From positions 8,296,748 through 8,360,747 of the forward strand of contig CM055103.1 of assembly GCA_029204225.1 (NCBI GenBank): 64,000 bases of DNA, given 5' to 3'. This DNA is from Diphasiastrum complanatum (Eukaryota > Streptophyta > Lycopodiopsida > Lycopodiales > Lycopodiaceae). Every line of letters starts with the position of its first letter. Position 1 is the stretch's first letter. A program made the translations under genes and the position numbers. Below, one piece after another: positions 46,136 to 59,120 of this stretch. Under the pieces are notes generated by a model. That model was not told the DNA's origin, made no database searches, and saw only the letters and a list, made by a program, of their open reading frames with translations.

Positions 46136-47247
46136 GATCCTCACAACAACCACCCAAGCACCATAGCAACCAACAATTAAACCTGCTGCTCAATTGAGAA
46201 GTTTCTTGCGAACTTCTACATTATCGCACAATATACCAACTCCAAAATGTCAGAAGACACTAATATGAAATGAGTCCTTGTCGAAAGAAAGTGAAACCGA
46301 TATTCCGTCATCTGCTACAATATCCAACCAAGAGCAACCTTCACAGGGAATTGACAGCTTTTCTCTCCTTCTACAACCTCAAATCTATTTGTCTTTCCAC
46401 ATGTTGATAAGATTTCCAATGTGCCAATACACAATATTTCTTGGATTAAAAAATCCAGTTAGAGATTCGGTTCTGAATCTCTTGTTCACAGAGGTCCTTA
46501 GGACATAGTACCTCAACCATACCTACATCTCAAGCTATATCTTACAACATCTGCTATTAATGATGGTAGATTTTAGTGTCACCAACCTTGCCTTGTTTTG
46601 ACAAGAGCATATGAGAGTAAGTCACATTACTCTACAAAACAACTGAAATGTTGCAACTATCAAGGTACATTATCAATGTTGATGAATGCAAGTCTTGTTC
46701 GATATGTGCTATACAATTCTCACTCTCTGTAACGTTTGTTTATTCCCTTGTTTCTCTTCACCTAAAAACTACCACCTGTATTGGTTGTTCAGACAAAAAA
46801 GACCTACAAAAGCAGGCGAAGCAGCTAGAAGACATAAAAAATTAAGCAAAGAAGCTGAGAAGAAAAGGACAAAACCTAAGCAACAGATGAGTCAGATCAA
46901 TCTTGATCAAAAGAAACTTTCTGAAGTAATGATAGGTTATTCCCCTCTTATGAAGCCCAAAAAGATCCAAAAGTAACGGATCAAAGGGAAGAGCTACAGA
47001 AAAAAGGAAGATGAAGACAACCATGAACCTACAAATAGAACAAGCTCCTCACCCAGCAAGTGGTGGTCAAAGCTCGCCATTGCAAGGGTCCAAGGCTGCA
47101 ACTGTAAAAGTATTAGTTCCTTCACCCTGTCACCAAGCCTTCATCATGTTTCCTCACCGTTACCAAACCGTCCATCCAAAACTGTTCCTACCACCAATTT
47201 TTGATGAATCCATCCCCTTGAGACTGATAATCAAAGTTTGTGCAACC

Positions 47248-47902
47248 TGTGAAAAATACAGATCCTAAGTGGATCTAAACTCCAAGATCATTGGCTTGAA
47301 TGCTTGCACTCCAAACTACATAAGCTAGGAATTGGCAACACATTCTATGCTACCTAGAATGCAAAGAACTTGATCAAAAAGCATTTATCACAAATGGAAA
47401 CTTCCATAAACATCAAGTGCGGCCCAAAATAGCATTATACAGTCCATAATACATCAGCCTATCACTTTTGGAAAGCACCTAAGATCATACACAATAGCTT
47501 GAAGACAATACACACAACAATGCTCTCAATGGAGGAAGAAACAATGACAATGATCTATTGATCTCAATGAAGCATACAAAAGGTTTCTCCAACCTGTTCT
47601 CCACGACTTCCCTACTATTTATGGATGAGGAAGATGATTCTCTCTCCTCTCTCTAGAAGGTACTTGACCCTAGATATTCCCTATATAGGAAAAATAGCTA
47701 AAAATGGCTTATATGACCAAAATACATCAAAATGGTCTCATTTTGAAGGGTATGAAGTTTGACACTTCATCATACTGAAAAAATACAGTAAATAAAAACA
47801 TTGTGGCCTGGTTCACACGTGTGAAACTCCAGAACCAAAACTATTTACAATTTTAGCCAATTTAGGCCTCAAACTAGCTAGGAAATGTTGACAATTTTCA
47901 CA
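47248..47902 (-). repeat. Copia-F 3' LTR
   Basis: Contains TTCACACGTGTGAA at 47812-47825 and a CTATATAGG TATA-like box near 47691-47699. The pol stop codon (47900-47898) lies inside its first bases. Confidence 0.95.
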
Positions 47903-50900
47903 CTCCCTCTTCAACATTGGATGCTAGTTTCAACATAGTCTTTGAGCACATTCCAAGATTAGATCTATGCATTAAATATAGGTCCTTTCCCAATGGTTTG
48001 GTGAAGATATCAGCCACACACTCCTTTGAAGAGACATGTTGAAGCTCCACCTCTTTGGCAATGACTTGATCTCTCACAAAATGGTGAGCAATCTCAATGT
48101 GCTTGCTCCTTGCATGAAAAACAGGATTGCTTGCCAAGCTTTGGGCTGAAAGGTTATCACAAAGTATGATTGGAGTCTTCTCTGGTTCCAGCAAGTGAAG
48201 ATCCAATAACATCCTCTTGATCCAAAGAATCTCCTTGGTGCATGTTGTTAATGCCTTGTACTCGGCTTCGGTGGAAGATAGAGAGATAGTTGGTTGCTTC
48301 TTTGATAGCCATGAGACCACTCCATCTCCAAGATAGATTGCAAAGGCACTTGTTGACTTCCTATCCATTTGATCACCTGCAAAATCTGAATCTGAAAATC
48401 CACAAAGGTTAGGTGTAGTACCTCCATACAAGATGCCAAAATCTCTAGATCCCGAGATGTATCTAAGTACTCTCTTTCCTAGCTTCCAATGAGCCTCACT
48501 AGGATCTTGCATAAATTGACTTAGTTTACCAACCACAAAGCTTAGATCAGGTCTTGTGATGGTTAACCATATAAGAGATCCTATTAGCTTTCTATAGAGA
48601 GTAATGTCCTTGAAGGATCTTTCATTACTTCTTGTAGTTAGCTTTACATTTGATTCCATAGGAGTAGAAACAACTTTACAATCTTCCATATGAAACCTTT
48701 TTAGAATAGAGTTAACATACTTTTCTTGACATATGAATGTAGATTTAGAAGTTCTAATAATCTCTATTCCTAAGATATAATGAAGTTTACCAAGATCTTG
48801 AATTTCAAACTCTCTTTTGAGTGCCATCTTGATTTCATCTATATCTAGATTGTTACCACCACTTAAGATAATGTCATCAACATAGATCAAAAGTAAAGTG
48901 ATATCATTTTAATTCAATCTAAAGTAGAGAGAATGATCATACTCACTCATAACAAAGTTTTGAGAAAGTAAGAAGGAATTGAGCTTAGCATACCAACTCC
49001 TTGGTGCTTGCTTTAGCCCATACAAACTCTTTTGGAGATAGCACACATGATTAGGCTCATCATGTGAAACATAGCCCTCGGGTTGCTCCATGTAAATATC
49101 TTCTTCAAGATCACCATTCAAGAAGGCATTAGTAACATCCATTTGCCACATATCCCAATCATAAAGAGTTGCAAGAGAGATTAGGATTCGAATAGTTACC
49201 ATCTTTGCCACGGGTGCAAAGGTCTCATCATAGTCAATACCATATTCTTGAGCATACCCCTTTGCCACCAACCTTGCCTTGTACTTGTTGATTGATCCAT
49301 CTTGATTTGTCTTGATCTTGAAGATCCACTTACAACCAATTGCCTTCTTGTCCTTTGGAAGCTTTACCAACCTCCATGTGTGGCTTTTGATGAGTGCTTG
49401 ATGCTCATGATCCATGGCTTGGATCCATTCCTTCTTTTGAATTGCTTCACCTACACAAGTTGGTTCATCAAAAGAGGTAAGAAAAGCAAAGTTAGAGTTG
49501 TCCACCACTTGCTTTCCTTTTTCATCATAGGTTAGCCTTGATGGCTTAGCCCTTTGCCTTTGAGTCTTCCTTGAAGTTTGCTTTGGAGTGGCATCTCCAT
49601 CTTCATCCAAGACATCTTGCACATCATGATGATTAGTAGGCACATCAACATCAACATCAACAACATTGGAAACATTCTCTTCATGAAAGATGACATCCCT
49701 ACTTATGACAACTTTCTTTGTAGAAGGAATGTACACTTTGTAAGCCTTGCTTACTTCACTATAGCCAACAAACACACCCTTCTTTGATGAAGGATCTTCT
49801 TTAGTTCTATCATCAAGTGTGATATTGACAAAACATGTACATCCAAAGATCCTACAATGCTTGACACTCGGCCTTCTACCATAAAGAACCTCATGAGGAG
49901 TTTTACCATCCAAGGAAGCACTTGTCCATCTATTACATAGATAGTTAGCACATGCTAAAGCTTCCCCCCAAAAAGACTTAGCAAGATTAGCATGTAGTCT
50001 CATTGCCTTGGCACATTCACAAAGGGTTCTATTCTTCCTCTCGGCCACTCCATTCTGTTGTGGAGTCCTAGGACTAGACATCTCCCTCTTAATCCCATGT
50101 GCTATACAAAAGTCTTTGAACCTATTTGAGGTGTATTCCCCTCCATTATCAGATCTTAAGCATTTGATCTTTGTATTGAATTGGTTTTCCATTTCATTCT
50201 TGAACTTGACAAATGCAGCAAACACTTCATCCTTACTTTTAAGAAGATAGATCCAAGTATACCTACTAAAGTCATCAATGAAAGTTGCATACATCTTTGC
50301 CCCACCATTGCTAGTTGTACTAGAAGAATGAATATCAGAATGCACAAGTTGAAAAGCTTCTTTAGATCTAGAAGTAGATCTAGAATAAGCAAGTCTATGA
50401 GATTTGGACAAGGCACAATGTTCACAAACACTATTGTTTGCAACAAGACTTTTAGGGAGACCAAGAACAAGCTCTTTCTTTGCCATTACCTCCAAAGATT
50501 TGAAGTTGGGATGGCCCAACCTCTTGTGCCAAACTTCTTGGTTTGTCAATTGCTCCCTAGCCATACATCCTTCATGATTAGAGATCACACATGCATCAAG
50601 CTTGAAAAGTTTACCATGCCTCCTACCTTGAGCAATCAAGGATCCACATTTACTTATCAAACATGCATCTCCAATGAACTCCACATCAAGTCCTTTGTCA
50701 ATCATTTGACTTACACTAAGCAAATTCTTAGTGATTGAAGGAATGTACAAAACATTTTCAAGATTTGCTTTCCTATTTGTTGAAAGGGAAATAGGAATAG
50801 TGCCTATGCCTTTGATGTCACATTGACCATCATTTGCAGTGTAGATGATGTTACCTTCTCCCTCATAAGACAATAAGGATGTAAAGTATTCCTTATGTCT

Positions 50901-51857
50901 TGTCATGTGAGATGAGGCTCCACTATCAATCCACCAAGGATCATTATCATCTATGTTGGCTAACAAACTTGAAGTCATAACAAGTGATTCACATGTGTTA
51001 TGTTCTTCCTCATCTATTGTAAGATTTCCTTGCCTCTCTCCTTGCTCTCTTTTCTTCTTATAACATTCATTTGCAAAATGACCTTTTATCCCACAATAAA
51101 AGCACTTGAACTTTGACTTATTGTTCTTAGTAGAAGAGGAAGAGGAAGAGGAAGAGTGATCATCATGATCAAAGTTACCACCTTTGGACCATTTCCCTTT
51201 GCCTTTACCTTTGCCCTTGAATTTGCCTTTTGTGAAGAAAGCCTCTTCACCTCCACCTTGCAAGGATGCACCATCAAGCTTTGATTGCAACCTATGTTCT
51301 TTAGCCAATAAGATTTCTTGCAAGTCAACCACACTTGGCAAGACTCTTTGAATGGCAAAACTTTGCACAAGGTTAGCATGTTCATTTAGCAAACCATTCA
51401 ACATAACTTGGACTATTTCACCATCTTTTATGTTCTCATCAATGCATGCTAAATCATCACTTAGGGACTTAACTCTCAAGATAAATGCATGAGCACTTTC
51501 ACCCTCTCTTTGCCTACTAGAAAATATTTGTCTCCTTAGGGTCAATACCCTAGATGTGGACTTTGATTCAAAGAGCTTCTTTAAGGCATTCCATGCCTCA
51601 CTTGCACTTTGACACTTTCCAACTTCCTTGAGAAGTTCATTTGTAACATTCATTTTAATGATATGAAGAGCCCTTTTGGCCTTCTTATCAAACCTTTGTT
51701 GCTCTTGAAGTGTGAGAGGTCTCTCTTCAATTTCTGCAACTATGTCCATGAGTTCATTCAACTCAAGTAAGGACTCCATCCTCACTTTCCAAGTAGAGTA
51801 GTTTGATGAACTCAACCTTTCACTAGACTCTAGCATGATCCCACCATTGGAAGCCAT
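47898..51857 (-). pseudogene. Copia-F gag-pol polyprotein (single in-frame stop)
   Basis: It starts at 51857 (MASNGGIMLESSERLSSSNY). Gag (UBN2-type, with LNGLLNEHANLVQSFAIQ) is followed by zinc knuckle CFYCGIKGHFANEC near 51110-51070 and protease WWIDSGASSHMT near 50930. Integrase follows (VWHKRLGHPN; FIDDFSRYTWIY; RSDNGGEYTS; PRTPQQNGVAERKNRT). RT opens CKWIFKIKTNQDGSINKYKA, with the catalytic LLIYVDDIIL near 48880. A TAA at 48911-48909 interrupts RT about seven residues before that segment; the same frame then runs to 47898 through RNase H (SDSDFAGDQMDRKSTSAF). All catalytic and zinc residues look intact. The stop could be a real inactivating mutation or a sequence error. Confidence 0.94.
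47903..47912 (-). promoter_or_regulatory. Copia-F polypurine tract
   Basis: The minus strand reads GAAGAGGGAG immediately before the 3' LTR. It also encodes the last pol residues. Confidence 0.85.
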
Positions 51858-53017
51858 GATTCTAATGTTTCTTCAACTTTTAGGTTCTGTCCTAAAGCAC
51901 TTAGCACTCACTTTTCTCTCAACAAATGATAGATAAAGAGATCTATGAAGATTTAGGACCCTAAAACACTTCTATCTTGAACCTAGATGGTTTCCAAGCA
52001 TAGAAAGGAAGATTGAAACACATGCAACACTTTGCACACACTAAGAATGGATTACAAAATCAAACCAACCTGAACACACTCTTGCTTAAGCTCTCAAACT
52101 TTCCAGCAAGTGACCAAATCAAGTTATGGTGTGAAGAGTTACTTGCATTCTTAGAAAATACCCAAAACTAGGATGCCAAGATTACCTAGTAATGAACAAA
52201 CTTGATCAACATATGATCAACACACTAAGATATTGATTCAACCTGTAAAACCACATGTAAACCACACTTCTAAAAGTTTATAAACTCCAGCAAGTGATAA
52301 ATACAAGATTTAGAGGTGAATGAATGAGCACACTTAGTGAATCACAAGACTAGCTTCACTATCTTGTCAAATCTTGGTGTTTAGATGTAGATCTAAGATC
52401 ACTTCACATGAGAATGTTCCTCAACCTGTTAAGAACCTGAAAACACACTTGCATAATGGTTAACACCTTCCAGCAAATGCTCCAATCAAATTACATAAGG
52501 AGAGTTACTTACATGCTCAACAAAGTACACCAAAATTTATGCCAAAATTGATGACAATCTTTACAATATGCTCTTCACAATGGAGCTTACAATATGTTCA
52601 CCCAAAAAAGGGGATCTTTCATCCAAATGGGAGCTTTGCTCAGCCTTTAGGAGAATTACAACTCACTCAAAAGAGCATTTGTCATCCACTTAAGGAGAAG
52701 TTTCATCCACTTAAGGAGAGTGTTCATCCAAGAATGGAGATTGTCAACAATAGGATTGAAAAGAACATTGTTAGTATTGAATATGCACAAGCCTCACAAT
52801 CACAAATGATTAGGTGTTATGATCTGATCCAAAATAGTTTCTTTTCAGCCTCTGATCTTCAATAGACCTGAAATATGCTTTTGATCCACAAGTTCAACTC
52901 ACAAAACAAAGGTTAGTAAGATTTGATCAACAAAGCAATGCAAAATCATGCTAGAACTTGATCAAACATCCAAATATCACCAAAAATGGAATACTTACTG
53001 TAAATAGAAGCCAACCA
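51858..53017 (-). other. Copia-F untranslated leader
   Basis: It lies between the primer site and the gag start, about 1.16 kb with no conserved frame. Near 52615-52740 (plus) there are short repeats of TCATCCACTTAAGGAGA-like units. Plus-strand frames over it are chance. Confidence 0.75.
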
Positions 53018-53029
53018 GCTCTGATACCA
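53018..53029 (-). promoter_or_regulatory. Copia-F primer binding site (tRNA-Met type)
   Basis: The minus strand reads TGGTATCAGAGC next to the 5' LTR. Confidence 0.93.
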
Positions 53030-53685
53030 TGTGAAAAAATACAGATCCTAAGTGGATCTAAACTCCAAGATCATTGGCTTGAATGCTTGCACTCCAAACT
53101 ACATAAGCTAGGAATTGGCAACACATTCTATGCTACCTAGAATGCAAAGAACTTGATCAAAAAGCATTTATCACAAATGGAAACTTCCATAAACATCAAG
53201 TGCGGCCCAAAATAGCATTATACAGTCCATAATACATCAGCCTATCACTTTTGGAAAGCACCTAAGATCATACACAATAGCTTGAAGACAATACACACAA
53301 CAATGCTCTCAATGGAGGAAGAAACAATGACAATGATCTATTGATCTCAATGAAGCATACAAAAGGTTTCTCCAACCTGTTCTCCACGACTTCCCTACTA
53401 TTTATGGATGAGGAAGATGACTCTCTCTCCTCTCTCTAGAAGGTACTTGACCCTAGATATTCCCTATATAGGAAAAATAGCTAAAAATGGCTTATATGAC
53501 CAAAATACATCAAAATGGTCTCATTTTGAAGGGTATGAAGTTTGACACTTCATCATACTGAAAAAATACAGTAAATAAAAACATTGTGGCCTGGTTCACA
53601 CGTGTGAAACTCCAGAACCAAAACTATTTACAATTTTAGCCAATTTAGGCCTCAAACTAGCTAGGAAATGTTGACAATTTTCACA
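53030..53685 (-). repeat. Copia-F 5' LTR
   Basis: Contains the palindrome TTCACACGTGTGAA at 53595-53608, about 77 bp from the LTR start and some 120 bp upstream (in transcription sense) of a TATA-like CTATATAGG at 53464-53472. That is an enhancer-like position in U3. Confidence 0.95.
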
Positions 53686-53768
53686 CAACCTGCAGATCAA
53701 AGGTTTTCCTTGAAGAACCACGGAAACACCCAGAGGCAAATGGAGGATACAGACCTCCCAGAAGATAG

Positions 53769-55440
53769 AATCTACCAAGAAACCAAAGATGAAACCTCCA
53801 TGGCAGATACAAGTGACTAAACAAAGAGACACATGGAAAGCACTCGAGCATGCAAGTTGTGAAGTTGCTAAGAGCTCCACTTTGAAAATGTCAACCACCT
53901 TTAGCAATAAGACATTCTAATCCAATTGCGGCAATTTGTGAAAACAATTTTTGTGATAAAGATTGGCGACAATAAGCACTTGGCTTTATGTAAGTGAATG
54001 AGGATCTACGCTTTTCCAAGTGACGATCGAAGATGCCAATGCAAAGCGGAGCGACATCGTCCAATATGAGTTGCAGTGGGTCCTACAACACATTAGTGGT
54101 GGGATGATGTTGACTGATTTCGACGAATCCCCAAGATACTCAAACAGAGCAACTCAAGAGCACCTCTCACCTTAGACCGAGGAGGTTTTTGAGAAGATGA
54201 GACTAATGAAGACTGAGAGCCGAGTATGAGAGCTGAGAAATACTAGCTAGGAAAGACATGCAAGAACTGTGTAAGCCTCATGGTGAATCTCGGAAGATGG
54301 AATGACCATGTAGGAACTAGTATTTGTAAGCAAATGTAATAAGTAGACCCCTCTTAAATAAAGTAGCGTGAGCCACCTTTTGATGGTGACCTCTAGTGGA
54401 GAGCATTATTTCACTTGTAATTTGTGAAATGTGGAAATTCCACTAGGATGCCACCTAAGGAGCTCTCTTGCTTATTTAAGAGACTCCCTCTTTGTGAAGA
54501 GGAGCTTTTTGTGTATTGTATCAACTCTGTGCTGAAATGAGAAGAGCCTCCATGAGTTAGATGCATCCATTGAGCTCCTTGATCATGATGGTTTTCTTGA
54601 GTGATGCCCCTATGATCATGCCCTTCCATTCATATTGTGTGTGGCTGTGGATTTAGAGTGGATTAGTTTTCTTGCTTTCCTAGTTGTGGATTAGATTTCA
54701 TGTTTTCTTGTGGATTAATGTAGGATCCATCATTCAAGTAAACTGCTCTTGCATATTCTCTAACATTCTAGTTCTTGATGTTCTTGGAAAGTCCAAGAAT
54801 CAAAAGACTGGTTGGTTTCTTGATGCCTGGACTTCTAACATGCTATAGATTAGTTCTTGTTTCTTGTTTTGTCAATTTATGCAAGTGTAGCTCAGTGTAG
54901 TAGTGCTTAGGATCTGATTTCAGCTCATTTTGCAGCAAAGTAGAAGTAGGAATCCATCGTTGTTCAACTGACCGGTAATGTAGATCATTTGTTGAACGCA
55001 TTGGCTTGCATTTTGGTTGAGTATGCATGTGCATTCAGTTCAAGAGTGACCCATCCGGATGTCCTCTGACAGACAGGACAATACTACTATGATTATCTGC
55101 TCCTTCTGCCTAATCTGGGCCTTAAAACAAGAAAGGTAAGAAGTGCCCACACTCTCTGTTGATAGGCAGAAGAAGAAAGAAACAAAGAAAGACTAGTTAA
55201 CAGATTCTATAGGCTCTGAAGATGTCAACATGTTATCCATTAGGGTGCAAGTTTTTGTCTCAATACTGTTTTGTTCTATTGCGCAAGGCTATTGTTTTTC
55301 CTATCTTAATCATCTTTGCTGGTAACTTCTGCACTTATGATCCATGCACCATCCGCTATCAATCTTCCGTTGCTATCACACCGATCTCAGACGTGATTTT
55401 TATCCCCTGTCCATCGATCCTCTGATATTCTGACAACTCT
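53769..55440. other. Non-coding; possible solo LTR-like sequence near 54330-54660
   Basis: No gene is supported. Around 54470 a CTTATTTAAGAGACTCC sequence resembles a promoter TATA region of an LTR, with GC-richer sequence around it, but no ends or second copy were found. Confidence 0.3.
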
Positions 55441-55443
55441 TGG

Positions 55444-55640
<197 letters not shown>

Positions 55641-55925
55641 CATTGACTAGTGTGCACTTCAACAATATCATAACAAATTACTAGTAAAAGAAACTTTGTG
55701 GCTGAAAAAACGGATAATTACAAATCACTAGGAAATTGAACTTTGTTGTGATAAATTCATTGGAAGTATGTGACAAATAAGAATCACAAAGGGAACCATG
55801 AAGTATAAATTCAGATCAACCTTTTTGTAATTTTAATTAACATACAATTCATAGTTCAAACAAGTCACTAAAGTACACTCGTGCAATGAAGAGAGAGATA
55901 GAGAGGGAAGTGGTTGCATATGTAA

Positions 55926-56190
55926 AACAAATTTAGGTGCATATACACCACTATGGAGCATACCCCATTGGTTTCATATGAGACACAAATTTAGGTGCAT
56001 ATACACCACTATGGAGCATAATACCCCACTCAATAATTCTTTAGTCCAATGTTTTCACATGGAGTGAGTGAGAGTGTGAGGGGCAAGATAGGGATATTGT
56101 GTTCTTTTAACCTAGACCCACAAACATTTCCAATCACTATGTGTGAATATTGTGTTCTTTTAACCTAGACCCACAGACATTTCCAATCAC
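55926..56190. repeat. Two adjacent short segmental duplications
   Basis: ACAAATTTAGGTGCATATAC... (about 36 bp) occurs at about 55927 and 55985. ATATTGTGTTCTTTTAACCT... (about 45 bp) occurs at about 56094 and 56146. Copies are nearly identical, so the duplications are recent. Confidence 0.85.
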
Positions 56191-58551
56191 TTGTTACATA
56201 TTGAATATTGCACACAAAAAGAACAACAGAAATGAGCAACCAATCACTGAAATGTGAATGCATAGAAATTGGCATTGCAAAACTAGAGTACGTGGATACA
56301 TACCCACTTGCCACCAATGGTAATTTGTTACACACATGAAGAGACAAGCCTGCTTTGCGAACACACTCATTGAGACCCCATGCGAGATCAAAAGCACTAG
56401 TGAAACTAGTAGAGACATCCAGAATTGTTTCTATTCTGTCTCGTCTATGAGATTAAAATACACACTGAGGTTGAAACATCAAATCACTAGAATTCCACAT
56501 ATTCTCGTAACCAGCAAAATTATGACACAACTTCATCAAACAAACTTGTGAACAAAAGCTACTCATGCACGATGTTTATGCATTCGCCTTCCTGTTGTAT
56601 GTTGTAATGTTCTCACATCTAATGCTTCATGACCTTCAACCAACAATGTATCTCCATGCATGATATCAAATTCGAAACAAATTGCATCAAACACAACTAC
56701 TTTTGGTATATACGTTGCTTACGTCCTAAAACTAATCAGTATGGCTTCCCTCCTGATACGGTTAAAAACCTAGGGCATAACATATTGCGAGTAAAATACA
56801 TTATGCTTGCGAAGATTGGAAATATTTTATGTAACTGAATTTATGTTGATAAAGGAAGTCAATCTTGTTTCGGACATGGATAGCAACTTATGCTTGGCTA
56901 TGACACCTGTTTCCTCACTGTACTAACTCGTGCAGTTTTGTGTTGTGGGATGGTGGCAGGTAACAGCTGAGTCTCCTAAAACTTGCTTTGCTTTATAGTA
57001 CCTTGTACTGTAAGACTTTATACGGCTTTGCAACGCTTTTGGGATTTTCCCTTGTTGTATACATCAGCTCTTCCTCAAAAGTAGATTTACTACATTTTTG
57101 TTTTGATGGTTGAATCTTTTAGGCAATGGCTTTTGTACGTGTTGGGACTTTCCTTTGTTGGTCTAGATTATGAAAGAAGAGCCCTTGTCTTTTCTCACAT
57201 CAATTAAAAGTGAAAGAAGGGGGTCATTCCCTTAAGAGAGAGACTCCACAACACATTTGACACATTATTTTAAAATTTTAAATACGACATTAAATAATAT
57301 CAAGAGATATCCTCTTTTAGGCCGACATTGAGAATGAGATGTCTCCAACATCCTCTACCCTATATAGTATCATCTCATTGTGCTCACAAAAAAACTCTAA
57401 TTGAGGTCCATCTTCAACAAAGAGATCAACTAGTTCTCATCTCTTTCAATTTACCACAAAACCCTTATTTATGGAGAGATTAATCTCAAAACAATATATT
57501 TTGTCTTGGAAAGACTCCCCCTAGATATAAAATGTGTGATCGCAATTAAAATTGACCAACTTCATCATTAAAAACCTACTCAGATACAATTATTGTTCCA
57601 TTCTTTAACTATGTGGAGGGTTGCATATGCTGAATCAATTAGGTTTGCAACTCTTCTTAAATTCAAAAACCTACTTCATAAAGATTTAGACACCCTAGAA
57701 ATTTCATATGAACAAAAAATGATCACAATATGACTTGGAAGCAATAATAAAATAATCACAATATGACCTAGAACCTACAATAAAATAATAAATTAGCTTA
57801 TTGAAAATTCAAGAGCTATTCATCATGTTAACCACATGATTAATGCCTCCCCAGTCACAAGATGCATATCTCCATTTTTTCAAATAGCACAATTGGTTTA
57901 TAAGGGTTGGAATGTATGAGTTTTTGAAGGTTATTTTTAAAGTGTGAAACTTCGCAAAAGCAAATGATGATGATCTTTTATATTAAAATAATATCACCAC
58001 TTCAAAGCAATTTTGTCTCCATTAGGAACTCCAAACTATAAAGCACAATGGCAAAACTTCACCTTTGAGATTATGCACACTTCATATGTATGAAGTGCAA
58101 ATACCAAAACATTGCAAAGTCTTTGAAAATGGGCTGATCTTTTCAAGTCATGTTACTTTGGTAGAATGCAACTTTTATACATACCTTAAATTTCATTCTT
58201 CATTAACTTAAGGGAACACATAAGGATTTTTTTATAAAAGAGTACACTTTGGGAAGTCGTGAAAAGCCTCAATAGAAAAATGCATTTCATTTCTTCAATC
58301 AACATCACAACAAAAACCATTCAAGGCAAGTGTGAAAATATCACACAATGGATTCAGAACATGACAACCAAGCAATAAGACAAGGCTTCATCATTGGAAG
58401 TTGTGTTTCCTTCTTTCCACCTTGATGTCAAATGACATTTCAAATGTTTTAATAGTGATTTGGAGTTTGCTTTGGAGAATTAGAACTTCACAAAATGTCA
58501 CCAAAATATTAAAGGATGGGTCCCATCTTTTCAAGGGTTAGAGATATTTTA
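56191..58551. other. AT-rich intergenic DNA, no recognised gene
   Basis: Only short chance frames were seen on either strand. No transposon ends, tRNA boxes or microsatellites stand out. Confidence 0.5.
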
Positions 58552-58559
58552 GTTTCTTC

Positions 58560-59112
58560 TAGTGTTGGGGGCGGGTATATAGGTGCCCGAGTGATATCAA
58601 TAATGGTATGTGAGAACATACTCGACTGGTATATGATTTTGTAATACTATGGTCGATACCCGACTCCGACTGGTTTTAGCCCATCAATGCACATATCGAT
58701 ACCCGGATTAGGGGCAACAAGTTAGAATTTAACATGGTATCAATATAGTATCCATTTTTAGTTGGCTTTCAAAATTTAAATATGTGATAAATATTAGTCA
58801 TGGTGTCCCAAAGACATTGGTGGGCACCAACAAAGTATTGGCCTTAAAATCATATGCATGTTACATTTAATAAGGCCATATTTTTCATTAAATGCATACT
58901 AGCCTTGATAAAAAAAAGTCTTATCTTAGAAAAAGATACTCATACCCAAGTTTATACTCGGCTGGTATCACCCTTGTAATACCTAGGCCGATTGATACAA
59001 GCCCAATCTACAAACATGGTGATATTCATACCCGACTGGTATCAAAAATTTTAGAAAGGTATAATACCAGGACCCGGCTAGTATTAAAAATATCAATACC
59101 TGCCCAACACTG
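58560..59112. mobile_element. hAT-type MITE (553 bp)
   Basis: The left end TAGTGTTGGGGGCGGGTAT and the right end ATACCTGCCCAACACTG are inverted repeats with a few mismatches. The element is flanked by a perfect 8-bp target-site duplication GTTTCTTC (58552-58559 and 59113-59120). An 8-bp duplication with TAG/CAG-type ends is diagnostic of hAT transposons. No transposase frame is present. The interior repeats CGACTGGTAT / GATACCCG motifs in both orientations, probably subterminal transposase-binding sites. Confidence 0.88.
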
Positions 59113-59120
59113 GTTTCTTC

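Larger units (their letters stand above)
47248..53685 (-). mobile_element. Copia-F: full-length, near-intact Ty1/copia element (minus strand)
   Basis: LTRs are 47248-47902 (655 bp) and 53030-53685 (656 bp), starting TGTGAAAATTG and ending TTTTTCACA on the minus strand. I find one substitution (GATTCTCTC versus GACTCTCTC) and one A-run indel. The 5-bp target-site duplication CAACC is at 47243-47247 and 53686-53690. A tRNA-Met primer site and a purine tract are in place. One in-frame stop is the only visible defect in a reading frame of about 1,300 codons, so the family is likely to be active or recently active. Confidence 0.97.
47011..53768 (+). pseudogene. Unknown reading frame interrupted by Copia-F
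   Basis: The frame from 47011 (MKTTMNLQIEQAPHPASGGQ) runs to ...IIKVCAT at the Copia-F insertion point (CAACC, 47243-47247). Beyond the element the sequence resumes after the second CAACC at 53691 in the same frame, for 25 more codons (starting CRSKVFLEEPRKH) to TAG at 53766. It is therefore one frame of about 100 codons split by the transposon. It has no recognised domain. It may belong with the CCHC fragment upstream. Confidence 0.4.

Noticed and set aside
52539-52865. 108-codon plus-strand frame in the Copia-F leader
   Set aside because: It lies antisense in the untranslated leader and its repetitive His-Pro-Leu sequence follows short DNA repeats.
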